A stretch of DNA of 64,000 nt from Stomorhina lunata (lineage: Eukaryota > Arthropoda > Insecta > Diptera > Rhiniidae), in contig OW121740.1 of NCBI GenBank assembly GCA_933228675.1, positions 186,001-250,000 of the forward strand, written 5' to 3'. This document shows, piece after piece, positions 47,401 to 58,620 of this stretch. How positions within the stretch are numbered: position 1 is the first letter of the stretch; the number at the start of each line of letters is the position of its first letter. Made by a program: the position numbers and the translations under genes. The notes under the pieces were generated by a model. It saw only the letters and a program-made list of their open reading frames with translations. It had not been told where the DNA came from and did not search any database.

Positions 47401-50400
47401 TCAGAATCACTTCCTGAGTCGATTTAAATTGGTCCGAGAATGATCACTATGCTTTTAAATAAAATTAAATCATTAGTTCGGGTAGAATAGAGATTTTAGC
47501 CCTCTACGGACGCAAATTGTACCAAAAAGTGGACTTAGTGCCTTTGCATGTAAATTTCTAAGACAGACAAAAATCATACATATTTCTTTTAACCCATATA
47601 ACTATTAATATATAACTACCTATGAAATTTATATCTACTTAATTTTGTACTGAAAATTTATGTAAACTTCGAAAAACACAACTATTATTATTTCTTTTTT
47701 TTGTGATATCGTAATTCCTTTGATAATGTTGTGTAAAATGTGTAATAAAACATATTTTAGTTTTGGATTATATAACCTCACCAATAGTAATAAACAAATA
47801 ATCAATATGCACTTAAGATCGTAACAGTACTACGCGCGGGCTATTAATTTTGATAAAAAACGCTAATTCGGAAATCATGTTGTTTTAGCTTTTTTGCGAT
47901 TATGAGATGATATTTGAAAACGTTTAGATTAAATTACGTGATTTAAAAGAGTCTGTTTTTTTGTGAGTATTGAATAAAAATTATCTATTACTGTGCCTAA
48001 AGGATATAAAGAACACAATGAGAAATCTCCTTTAATCTAAAATATCTACTTTTAACAATTAAAAATTGATATTCGAAAATCATCATATTCAAAATTACAT
48101 CTGAAACTTTTTGGATGAGTTAAAAAGAAATTCGTAGCTATTTACAAACTATAAATAAAAAAAAATACTTGAATAATATTAAAAGAAGTAAGAACAATTT
48201 AGAGTTTTAAGTAAATTTTTATAACTGCGGATCGGATCGATTGCTACCAATTTATCAATCAGTTTATATTTACAAAATATTTATCTGTGCAAAGTTTAAG
48301 TAATAAAATGCAATTATTTTTAGGTTTGAAGCGTTTTTGTGCTTTTCTGGGTATTTATGACTTTTGAGAATATATCTTGTATGGGAGGTATGGTCAAATA
48401 TGGGGAGATTCCTACAAAATTAGATACAATTTCGGTTACCAGCAATATTTATGCTTAATATTATTCAAATATAATTAAATTTGTTGCTGTAACGGGCCAG
48501 AAATTCTATTCTGGTAATGCACCCCTATGGGAGGTACACGAAATTGTAATCCGATTTTGCCCAAAAAGTATAGGGATCGTCCCAAAATATGAGACTGTGT
48601 CGAATTTCATGAAATTATCTTTCATGTTACGACCTGTAGTTAGATAACAAGCTTATTAGATATCCCTCCAGCTAGCCGAACGGTTATCGCTAAATCCACT
48701 CAAGGAGTGATTTTGAGTCGATCGGTATACTAAGAGACCCAAATTTCTATGCGTTACAAACATCAGAAGAGAATGAAAATCTGTAAAATGATTATTTGAA
48801 AATTAATTCCGAATTTAGGAAAATCACATAGCGTTACCGAAGGGTAATCAAAACGAATTTAAAGATGTTTAAAACTATAATGATTTAGCAGGTTAAATGA
48901 AATGTGATTTAGAATACATATAAAAAACAATTACTTTACCGACGAAAATTTTTGTAAATAAGATTAAAACGGTGTTTTTCCACTAGTTGGACTCTTATCC
49001 GATAAAATTTTTTGGCAAAATAATATTAAAAATATTTATTTCACTAGGTGGACACTACATAAAAATTATCGGCCTAATAAAAGTATTATAATAAGAATTT
49101 GCAGCTCTAAAAATTAAAAAAAAAAACAATTTGTTTGAAATATATTACGATGACTATAAAGAAATACAATGCATTAATAATTATGCATATTTTAAATTAT
49201 GTAAATGAGTTATGCGCATCAAATTTGAAGTGTGTTTATAAATCGTATTGGATTTATTTAAAAAATATATATGTACCTGGAAAATGTTTACGATATTCTC
49301 GTGGAACCACATTTTTTCTTATGAAGGATTCACTATGGCCACATACAACACATCGATTTTCTTTTGGGGTTTGATAATATCTGCCAACATCACCCACAGC
49401 TCTGCCAGAAGGTTCAAAATTAAGTCTGACAGTAAATGGGTCAGACTTAACTTCAATACCAAGGCATTGATCTAAATACCATTTCGCTTTACGTCTATCT
49501 ATGGTACATAACAGTTCACCATCTGGAGCTTCTAACAAACAATTGTCATATAAAGCTTTTGATCTGGTACTTAACCCTCTTACTTGCGACTTTTTAAGAC
49601 TTTTTTCAATTTTCTGTTTGGAGCTGTAAACGCCTTTAGATTTTGTTTCTAAGTTGAAGTTTACCATAACTCCCTCCTTAAAATTAACTTCAAAGAAAGG
49701 TTGCAACTTCATGTGAATAAAATGAGAATCTTGCCTCCATTCCCATATGCTTCCAGGCATCAGATCTTTTGACATCTTTTTAAAAATTTCCACAGCAACT
49801 AAAGCATCATTTGCAGCATAATCTAATTGTTTTTCACTCAGTTCTTTAGATTCCCAATTAGAGCAAACTATGCGCCAATCCTTGTCCAATTCGACATTAA
49901 GAACTGATTTAGACATCTTTGCTAAGCCTTCAGGTTTTCTTCCAGTTAACGACGCCAAAAATCGTAAATCAAATGTACTGGCAACACCTACGCCATAATC
50001 GTGAGCCAATTTCTGAGCATCGCCTTGTGGAGCTACTCCTACTTTTATAACTTCATCATCTTCTAACAAGTCTCTTAAACTTTTAGGTATTTGTTTCATA
50101 CAACAAAGTCTAAAGAGTGCACACAGACCCTCTCCAGACGACAGTTGAAGCAATGCTGCTGGTCTTCGGTTACCGCCCACTGTTACCCACTCACAATCAA
50201 ATCCTAAAACTTTTAATGTATTGCAGTGCCTGTATGTAAAAATAAACGTTAATGTTTTTCACTTGTTTTTAAAACATTTACTTACTTCTTTAGCTGATCA
50301 ACAACTCTTCGACAATCATCCGCCGTTTGAATAACTTCTATTCGCCTATGTTTTAAAGGATCGTTTATGGTTTTTATGTAGTCCAAAATGCGTTTTCGGT

Positions 50401-50488
50401 TGGTGGTTACTACAATAAGTAATCCTAATCCAGCGGCAGCTATGAGTGCTGTACTAGATAATCTGCTCTTACGATTACCTGTCTCCAT
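44377..50488 (-). CDS. Exd2: EXD2-like 3'-5' exonuclease, membrane-anchored, five exons
   Basis: EXD2 is a DEDDy 3'-5' exonuclease tethered to the mitochondrial outer membrane and also reported in DNA end resection. Exons 50488-50286, 50229-49277, 47022-46854, 45680-45357 and 44467-44377 total 1740 nt (579 residues), close to the family's usual length. An N-terminal hydrophobic segment (LIAAAGLGLLIVV, about residues 14-26) is the anchor. Exo I is FDCEW (Asp79, Glu81), exo II likely Asp138 (GDAQKLAHDYG), and exo III is Tyr205 to Asp209 (YAAND). A Cys/His cluster, CVVC near residue 361 with EYRKHFP, SHTSHDILLLCPTCH, matches the family's HNH-like C-terminal module. All junctions are GT-AG and in frame. 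A candidate AATAAA lies at 44341-44336. The catalytic residues look intact, so it is probably functional. Confidence 0.94.
44468..45356. other. Exd2 intron 4
   Basis: No recognisable element apart from a short GGGGGTATATTGAGATTGTT tail-type repeat near 44885. Confidence 0.55.
45357..45680 (-). CDS. Exd2: Exd2 exon 4: C-terminal helical region
   Basis: The acceptor TTTTACAG ends at 45681. The exon encodes (R)QVKSAGRALMKFGDKIPESR through LLELEKIWREHFVNTMQPKY and LPSLWNINHNAS. The donor GTTAAA at 45356 is weak, but the next exon continues the frame exactly. Confidence 0.9.
45681..46853. other. Exd2 intron 3
   Basis: It contains the 28-bp minisatellite at 45848-45945; otherwise it is AT-rich with no gene seen. 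Confidence 0.6.
45848..45945. repeat. 28-bp minisatellite, about three units
   Basis: The unit is ATGCGTAGCATAAATACGTA then ATATAATT, repeated in tandem with partial outer units. Confidence 0.85.
46854..47022 (-). CDS. Exd2: Exd2 exon 3: HNH-like Cys/His module
   Basis: The acceptor TTAACAG ends at 47023. The exon encodes (E)VMKSHTSHDILLLCPTCH, LSNISDLKIRHKLTNMCDAP and ELKEIPEL. The donor GTACGT starts at 46853. Confidence 0.93.
47023..49276. other. Exd2 intron 2
   Basis: It holds fragments of the high-copy CACCACCATAGGTG / TATGGTCAAATATGG repeat at 47335-47450 and 48370-48760, and one GGACTTAGTGCCTTTGCATG copy at 47532. A pair of CACTAG(T/G)TGGAC motifs lies at 48980 and 49042. No gene is seen. 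Confidence 0.6.
49277..50229 (-). CDS. Exd2: Exd2 exon 2: DEDDy exonuclease core
   Basis: The acceptor TACATACAG ends at 50230. The exon encodes HCNTLKVLGFDCEWVTVGGN through exo II and exo III to CVVCGHSESFIRKNVVPREY and RKHFP. The donor GTACAT starts at 49276. The 5' part (FDCEW) carries two of the four metal ligands. Confidence 0.95.
50286..50488 (-). CDS. Exd2: Exd2 exon 1: N-terminal membrane anchor
   Basis: The exon encodes METGNRKSRLSS, the hydrophobic anchor, a basic stretch (TTNRKRILDY), and IEVIQTADDCRRVVDQLK leading into the exonuclease fold. The donor GTAAGT starts at 50285. Confidence 0.92.
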
Positions 50489-51155
50489 CTAATATTTTCT
50501 ATTCAAAAAATTATGTATTATTTGTATTTATTTTGGCAAGTGCACTTTGTTTCGTATTTAGAAAATAAGGCAGATTTATGATGAAATACGCCACGTGAAA
50601 GAGTCAAACCGCAACTTAAAAACAAAGTAGGCAACATTGATTTATAAATATTTAATTGTACATATCAAAGACTATTAGTTTATGGTAGATATCGTCATCC
50701 ATAAAATAAATAGATGAGAAGGAATCAGCTGTTTAATATGACAGCTCGCACGTATATGTTGTGCCATTGCAAAAAAATCATAAGGCATAACCGTTCTCTC
50801 TTTTTAACAATTTTTTTTTGAAGAAAATGCGAAATATTTGAAATTTGTTTCTTGTAAACACTTATAAAAGTCGTTGCCACATGTGAGAAATGGGAATATT
50901 ATTATCAGGAAATTTTGAATGTCTAATGTGTAATGTGTTGTAAACATTTTGTGACCAGTAAATATGTTATTAAAAGTTATTTTATAAAGTTTAGTGGATG
51001 TTACAGTTTCTTCAGCTTCTTTTTGGGATTGAAAATTTTATTTTCGCATAAATTTCTACTCAAAAACGTATCTTGAAATATGTACGGCAAAAAAAAATTG
51101 TAAATAATTTGGTTACGAACTCAAGGCATTGCCTGTTCTAAATTGTTCACAAACC
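50489..51155. other. Upstream region of Exd2
   Basis: Likely promoter and 5' flank. No coding region is seen and no core promoter motif can be assigned with confidence. Confidence 0.4.
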
Positions 51156-51325
51156 AAGGCGAATTCATTACAGGTGGTGCAAGAATACAACAAATACAAC
51201 ATGACAAAATAAAACCCCATGTTGTTTTTGTAGGTTTGCTTACATTTTGTCAAATTTTTGTTCGTTAAATTTCCAGACGAATTCATCAGCTGGGCTGTTG
51301 ATATCACTTTCATTATTACACTATG
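51156..51325. mobile_element. 170-bp insertion with 9-bp target duplication, copy 1
   Basis: It starts AAGGCGAATTCATTACAGGT and ends CTTTCATTATTACACTATG. It is flanked by the identical TCACAAACC at 51147-51155 and 51326-51334. There is no terminal inverted repeat; GGCGAATTCAT occurs twice in direct orientation. It has no coding capacity. Confidence 0.8.
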
Positions 51326-51340
51326 TCACAAACCCATCTT

Positions 51341-51830
51341 ATAGCCCATTCACACTATAAGTTTTTAGGTGTTTTCGGAAATGAAAATACCATCGAAAAC
51401 TTTACCATTTACATTACGAAAATTTGGCACTTAATGAGTTTTCAGTAGAAATTTATCGCGTTAAACTTTAAAAACCGAACACCAAATTCTTTAGAATTAT
51501 TAAATTGCATTAAAAAACAATTAAATAATAACGTCACATTTAAAATGTTTTTTTTTTTCAGAAATTTTTTATATTAAAATTTTTGTTTTTTATATATTTT
51601 ATTTTCAACTGACATTTATTTTTAGTATTTTCCCATTTTTCCAACTTAGAGTTGTAATAAATGGTATGAACTCAGTGTTGTATCGGTATTTTAATAGTTT
51701 TCAAATAAGTTTTCGTTGAAAACTCATACAGAAGGTGTTTTCGTTTTGTATGTGAAAACTTAAGTTTTCAATATAGTTTTGAGGCGAAAACTACTTTAAC
51801 TAGTTTTCGAGCTCAATGTGAATGAGCTAT
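51341..51830. mobile_element. 490-bp inverted-repeat element
   Basis: The left end is ATAGCCCATTCACACTATAA; the right end inverted is ATAGCTCATTCACATTGAGC. The interior is rich in GTTTTCG/CGAAAAC. Part of another copy begins the window at positions 1-110. Confidence 0.7.
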
Positions 51831-52324
51831 TAGTAGCATTGAATTTAATAATAAGTTCATTCGTTTACGTTAAAATTTGTACAAATTATTACCAAATATT
51901 ACAGAAAGTCGTTCGTTTACCTAAAACTCTGTAAGAGGGGAAATGTAAACAGAGAGAAAAAAGTGACAGTTTATTTGCTGAGTATATATTTGCAGGGCTG
52001 CCAGATACTTTTTGGTCACCATCCCCAAATTTTTAATTTTTAAGCCCCAAAAATTTATATGAAATTTAAGGAGAGTAAAATAGAAACTGATAAAAAAAAT
52101 ATTAGTGTGTGTACGTGAATGCATATCCAAAAGAAATGTGAAATAAAAACTGATCAAGAGAACCTGATGTATATGAAACGGCACTAACTTTTTTGAACTA
52201 AATTTGTTAAAATTTCAGTTGTGGCTTGAAATTCTTGACAACAAATTTTGTTATTATAATACACATGTATTCTTATTAAAGATTCTAATATAGTTAAAAG
52301 CTAAGTTTTGTTTTTGTTAAACTC

Positions 52325-52495
52325 AAGGCGAATTCATTACAGGTGGTGGCAAGAATATAACAAATACAACATGAAAAAATGAAACCCCATGTTGTTTTTG
52401 TAGGTTTGCTTACATTTTGTCAAATTTTTGTTCGTTAAATTTCCAGGCGAATTCATCAGCTGGGCTCTTGATATCACTTTCATTATTACACTATG
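52325..52495. mobile_element. 170-bp insertion with 9-bp target duplication, copy 2
   Basis: It has the same ends and interior as 51156-51325 but is flanked by a different perfect duplication, GTTAAACTC (52316-52324 and 52496-52504). It is nested inside the hAT element. Confidence 0.82.
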
Positions 52496-52704
52496 GTTAA
52501 ACTCATAACAGAAAATACTCTCTCTACACAGGTATTGCTTGTAGGAACCGCTAAAATATTCAAAACTGCTTGACCAAGTTCTTTATAGTGATGCGTACCG
52601 GTAACATCTTGAAATTTATAAACTTGTAGCCAAAATTTAATGAAGTTTGACGGTATTTTTTGGAAAAGGAAGTTTAATAATAAAATATGAAGTTTTAAAT
52701 TCAA
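52486..52704 (-). pseudogene. hAT transposase C-terminal fragment
   Basis: The peptide SNFIKFWLQVYKFQDVTGTH, HYKELGQAVLNILAVPTSNT, CVERVFSVMSL is the hAT dimerisation motif (...LAVPTSNA.VER.FS...). Upstream domains are absent, so it cannot act alone. Confidence 0.85.
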
Positions 52705-52837
52705 AAGTTAAAATTTCCCAACAAATTTGAGTGAATTCCCAACAAAATCCCCGAACCAAAAATTGTTCGCCATTTTGACGATTGAATAACCCAAATTTTG
52801 GGGCCAAAACCTTAAATCTGGCAGCCCTGTGTATTTG

Positions 52838-54863
52838 TAAAATGTTACGGGCAAAATTTTTGCTTGTAAAAGTTCAGTAAAAACAACAACATGAATAAAA
52901 AACTTTACCAAAAGAAAAACAGACAGCTGAAAATTGCCGCAATTTTTATTAAGTTAACAATTTTAAGTAAAAGAAATAAAATTAACTAAATTAAAGTAAA
53001 AAAATTAAAAGCTTAGGTCATTTTTTATTTATTTATTGTCTATTGTATTGTTCTTATCGTCTCTATTTACTTACTGGATTTTTACAAATTTTCTGTTCAT
53101 TTACTTTTCTTATACAAATGATTTCGTGAGAGTAAATTCGTTCATTTACTCTGTAAATACTCAGCTTACTGGACTTTTACTAGAAAGTAAACGAATAGAC
53201 CTAATACCTGCTGTAACATGAACTCTTGTTATGTTATTATTTTACCCATAGTGTATATAGGAGCCTTGATTTTACCTGAAACTTACAGCAACATTTGAGA
53301 TTTAGAAACAGCTGTTTATGAGTGGTGCCAATATCGCGTTTATAAAATGCAAAATAAAAAATTGACGTGGTAGTAAAAAACTATCAAATTGAGAAATGTT
53401 GCCCTTACAGAGCCGTGAACACCGATATATAAAGTGTTATGATCGGTATTTGCAGGCGTGGTAAAAAAATAAAATAATTTTTTTTATATTATTTTTAATC
53501 CTAGGGGGTGACTGACTCAACTTTTTTTCGAACCACTCTATGGTATATCAAACAAAAGCTACTGAAAGTAGCTGACTTTTGAACTTAATATTTTTTTTTA
53601 AAGTTCGAAATTTAAGTACATTTATGTTGCTAGTATGTGTAAGGTTTATATTTACAAAATTCTTATCTATGCAAAGTTTAAGCGTATTATCTTTAGATTT
53701 ATAAGTGTTTTTGTGATTTTTTTTGGCATTTAAAAGACTTGAGGTTGTTCTCAAATCCACTGATTTCTATAACTACTCGTAAGAGTATAAGCAATGTTTA
53801 TGCTCAATATTATACAAAAATGTAAAAGTATAAAACAATTTCTGTGCAAATCTCATAAAATTATCTCTCAAGTTACGAGCAACTCAGTCAGCCAGCCTGA
53901 CAAATATTGGTCAATCGACTCAGCACAAACCTCATTCTTCCAATGGGGGTAAAGGGTTTAAAAGAACAGTTTTTCTCATGAACAGTCAATTTCCATTTGT
54001 ATAAAGAGCGAGTCGTTCTAAAATATATGTATGTATGTATGCTCAATGGACATTGTCCATTAATGTATATACATATGTATTTATATACGTCATACATAAA
54101 AAATGAACAGCAAAAGCTAAAAACAAAATCTTATAAACAATTTAGGAGCCGTTGAGTGGCCAACATCATCAGAGCAAAAACCCACATCAAAACATTCTAC
54201 GAAAAAGACAAAACGAAAATATATTTAATTAAAGGTCAGCGCATATTAAAAACTTTGTTATATTTTAAAACAAGAAGATTTTAGCAAAAGGGAAAAGTAA
54301 ATAGAATAAAAAATAAAGCCAGGACAAATTAAAACCCTTAAGCAAAGGTTAGATGTAGATAATGAATTTATAGGTGAAGAAGACTTTGTATGAGTCACAC
54401 ACAAATCTGACAAAATTGCTAAACTACATACATATGAATATATGTATGTATGCAAGTGTTTTAACCCTGTAGTAAAACTAGCGTCATGTGTCTCCATATC
54501 AACACTTTGTGTAACATCAAGTCAAATGTCGCCAATTTTAGTTCAGTACTGAAATAGTGAATATATAGAGACAACTATTCTAGTATATATCTGGTGACAT
54601 TGTCAACGAATGTGTCAACATATATGTATATCAATAGGCCCCAATTTGATCCCAATGTCTCTATTTGGACCAAAAGAACTACAAAGTCAATACTAAGTAA
54701 ATAGTGGAAATGTCTACTGGTAGATTTCGTAGGAACTCTTAATGTTAAATGTCAATAGTAGATAACATTGGATGGGGCAAAATAGGCAAGTAGTACTGGA
54801 GACATTGTCAATAGCAAAACAGTATTGTTTCTCTGACGGCATTTACTGCAGGGAATGTACATA
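52838..54863. other. Intergenic, repeat fragments only
   Basis: A piece of the high-copy AAGTTACGAGCAAC...CTCAG-type repeat lies near 53760-53920, with TATGTATGTATG tracts near 54030 and 54440. No gene is seen. Confidence 0.55.
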
Positions 54864-56232
54864 CATTAGGGTGGAGCGAAAATCATCGTTTTTTGAAATT
54901 CGATACGCAGTATGAAAAATCGATGTGCTGCAACCTAAGATGGTCAGAAAAAAAAATAGTCTTCCTAGATGCCGCACAGGACATTTATTTCTAGGACCCA
55001 TTTGTATGGATTTTCGATTTTAGCTTAATTTCAACCAATAAGTTATGTTTTTTGTCAAAAAAAAATGGAATGTAGAAGATAACTAAAATAGCTTTCTTTA
55101 GAGTCATAAATCCATGCAATAGTTTTTGAGTTATTTCAATTTTCGATTTTGGGCCAGTAAATTCGTGTCCTTTTTAAGATGCCCAAGGATATGTAGCAAC
55201 AAAATTTTCTTTAGAATACAAAAATTGCAAAATAAGACACGTTTACCATTTTAAGACTTTTTATTAAAATATAAACAAACTTACATAGTTTTTTTTATAC
55301 TGGAAAATGATAGTTTTTAGGACCGTTACAGAACTCATTTTTTAAGTTTTGGAAAATTTTGTTAAACAAATATTCAGAAAGAAGACAGTTTTGATAACAA
55401 AATTAAAAAAAGTAAAGTTAATATCTTATACGGCTTCGTACCTGGGATTTGAAATCGCCGAATTTTCGAATTTTGATTAAAATGAATAAAAATAATCATT
55501 TTTTAGAAAGATTATATTGTTTTATTAAAAATGTTTGTTTTAACCCTCAACAGATATGGGGACTAAAATGGCCCAAATTTTTGTATTCAAGTTTCGAATT
55601 TTAATTTTTACTTGAATTTTAGTTCATGACAATTTTCCAGTATAAAAAACTATGTAAATTTGATAAAATTGAACTATTTAGTACATACAAATTTTAAAAT
55701 GGTAAAACGTATCTTACTTTGCAATTTTTGTATTCTAAAGTAAATTTTATTGCTACAAATCCTTGGTCATGTTGAAAAGGACAAGAACTTTATGGAAAAG
55801 TTGAAATCACTCGAAAACTATTGCATGGATTTCTGATTTAAATGACTCTAAAGAAAGCTGTTTTAATTAATTAATTAAATTAATCCTCTACATCCCATTA
55901 AATTAATCTTCTACATCCCATTATTTTTTTTTGCCAAAAACATATTTTTATTGCATAAAATTTATCTAAAACCAAAAAAGCTTGAATTTTTTCCCATACA
56001 ATTAATAATAATATAATATAATAACATATAAAAAATATAATAATATATAAATATATATAAAAAAGCTTTAATTTTTTCCCATACAATTGCGTGACCCAAT
56101 TTGGGTCTTAGAAATAAATTTCTTGTGTTGCACCTCAGGTCATTGCTTGCCCTTGGCTGTTTTAGACCATATTATCTTTAACAAAACGCCATGTTATTTT
56201 TTTAGCTCCATACAAATTGACCCTCTCTAATG
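54864..56232. mobile_element. 1.37-kb imperfect foldback element
   Basis: Left arm features (TTAGGGTGGAGC, ACCCATTTGTATGG, CATGCAATAGTTTTTGAGTT, AAATTGCAAAATAAGACACG, TTTTTTATACTGGAAAATG) recur in reverse order and complement in the right half (CATTTTCCAGTATAAAAAAC-like, CGTATCTTACTTTGCAATTT, AAACTATTGCATG, CAATTTGGGTC, CTCTAATGTA). The arms have diverged by indels. There is no coding capacity. Confidence 0.75.
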
Positions 56233-57580
56233 TAAATAATAAATACATACATACATAACTTAGATAAAAATTAAAAATAACAAGAAATGTTTTAAAGTAA
56301 TCAACACAGGAAGCCAGAGGAAGATTTCTACAAAAGGAAAAAATATATTAACAACAACAGTCACAAACAAAGGCATAAATACTTTTGAAACAAAATGTAA
56401 CAGTAACAAAAAAGTTTTTAAAAGAGGGAAGGAAACAAGTGGAGTTAGCCGGAAGCGGAAACCCACAATTACCGCTTTTAAGTATACTTAACCATACAAA
56501 AAATAATAATTACAATAAATATGTCTGTATAGGCATACATGAATGTATTTAGTTTGTATGTACATATGTATTTGTGTTTTTTTGTGTTCGTCCTCCTAAA
56601 TCAATAATTTTGTAAATAAAAAAACAAGTAAACTATACCATATCTTGACACCGGCTGGACATTAGTTTTTTAAATATGTGCTTTAACTACTAATTCCTCG
56701 ACGTGTTTCGATGATTGGTTAGGATATCTTCTTCAGGGGGAGTATCCCTGAGCTTAGAGCTTTAGTTTCGGTGGATCTCAGACCAATATTTCTATGCGTT
56801 ACAAATATCAGTACAAACCCAATATGCCCTTTCCATCTATGGTGGTGAAGGGTATAATAATTCGTTAAAAAACTAAAGAAACCACATACCCCTGAGGATC
56901 ATTGTGGATCAAGCATAGGGTCTTTTGAACTCTCCCACAATTCTGCGAGATACTATCTTTAATCTTATATAAGATCAGATGATCATGCGTCTTGATCAAA
57001 TCGCTCATTAGGTTAAATGGGGAACAAAAGAAACGTGTAGATAATGCTATACTGGAATTCCAAAGGCACCTAAGACAAAAAATGTTCAAATTTAAGGTAC
57101 ACTTACATATGTACTTTAATTCAAGGTACACCTAACCTAACCCGCAAACAAATTAGTTTTGCTTCATATCATACATGATATATTGTACAAATATACGTTT
57201 TTGTTTTTAAATGTACTACCAATGCTCAATGTTGCTTATAAAACCAAAAGCGTTAGAGATCTGAAATTGATATCAGTTTATATTTAAGGCTCATAAATGG
57301 CATAATTTAATCAAAATATTCTTAACCAGGCTCACTATAGTGTTAACAAGATTAGGCTAAAAAGAAAAATTAAGCTATTGTCTTATTTGTTTAAGTATTT
57401 ACTAATTATAACACAATTTTTAGTAAAAAATATGTTTTTTAATTTATTTAAAATATTTAATTATAATGGAAATGCCACGTTTTGGTGCGAAAGAGTACAT
57501 TTATTGTCTGAAATAGTAAAAATGTGTATCGTTCAAAATTGATTAAGAACCATCTTTTTATGTTGAATTGGTCTGAATCA
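56233..57580. other. Intergenic, no gene seen
   Basis: A fragment of the CACCATAGGTGG-type high-copy repeat is near 56740-56860; the rest is AT-rich. Confidence 0.5.
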
Positions 57581-57582
57581 GG

Positions 57583-57842
57583 CCGAATTCGTATAGGTGG
57601 TGGTAAGAATACAACATGACAAAACAAAACCCTATTTTGTTTTTGTAGTTTTGCATACATTTTGTCAAATTTTTGTTTGCTAAATTTCAAAGCGAATTCA
57701 TCAGCTGGACTCTTGATATCAAGGCGAATTCATTACAGGTGGTGGCAAGAATACAACAAATACAAAATGACAAAATGAAACCCCATGTTGTTTTTGTAGG
57801 TTTGCTTACATTTTGTCAAATTTTTGTTCGTTAAATTTCCAG
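57583..57842. repeat. Two tandem copies of the GGCGAATTCAT repeat
   Basis: 57583-57720 and 57721-57842 are successive, diverged copies of the interior of the 170-bp insertion; the junction is TTGATATC|AAGGCGAATTC. The second copy stops at AAATTTCCAG and lacks the 3' end. Confidence 0.8.
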
Positions 57843-58620
57843 TCCAAATTTTGGAACTGGGTCAACAAGCCATCAGCATAAAAACTCAAAAACTAAATGG
57901 TAAAAAACGTTTAGTTTTTGAGCAATTGCGAAAAATAAAAGGGCTTAACTACAAGTTGTAAATGATATGAAACCAAAAGGGATTAACTAACATACAAATT
58001 TTAAGCAAAAATTTAAAAATTTCAAGTTTTTATATCCTTCACCACCATAGGTGGAAAGGGTATTATAAGTTTGTGCTGATATATGTAACTCATAGAAATA
58101 TTTGTCTTAGACCCATCTTTTAGTATACCAATTAGCTTAGAATCACTTTCTGAGTCGATTTAGCGATGTCCGTCCGTCCGTCTGGCTTATGTAAACTAAA
58201 ATCTCAGTACCAAATTTCGTTGAAATCGGTCTACATTTGACCATAGCTCCCATACAAACTCTTTTCTCAAAACGCACTAAATGAGACAAAATTGACTAAA
58301 ACGCTCGTAAATCCGAAGATAATGAGACTTTTAAGTTTATTTTTTGCATACATAATTTTTGTAACAACTGTAATTAATTTGCCAAATTTTGAGATAATCA
58401 GTCCACATTTGACCCTAGCTCTCAGATAAGTCCCAACGTCGGAAACAGCTTAAATGTATAAGCTTTGAGAATATATTTATTTGTATGATGGCAAAATTTT
58501 GCAAATATTCGTCTTTATACAGGAAAAAGAACACCTTTGACTTTAGTAGTGAAGAGTATCGTATGGTAGGGCTTGACCGACTATAGCACTTTTTTACTTG
58601 TTTTTGTCAATAATTGTGGA
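57843..58620. repeat. Fragment of the 27.3-kb element followed by a high-copy repeat
   Basis: 57850-58020 matches the interior of 27268-28320. 58030-58600 is a copy of the CACCACCATAGGTGGAAAGG family, with GAGTCGATTTAGCGATGTCC and AGCTCCCATACAAAC motifs. It immediately precedes the 3' end of the Tom40-like gene. Confidence 0.65.

Larger units (their letters stand above)
51993..52829. mobile_element. Deleted hAT element with 8-bp target duplication
   Basis: The left end is CAGGGCTGCCAGATACTTTT; the right end inverted is CAGGGCTGCCAGATTTAAGG. The flanking octamers are TATATTTG (51985-51992) and TGTATTTG (52830-52837), differing at one base. It keeps only the C-terminus of its transposase and hosts two nested insertions. 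Confidence 0.83.
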
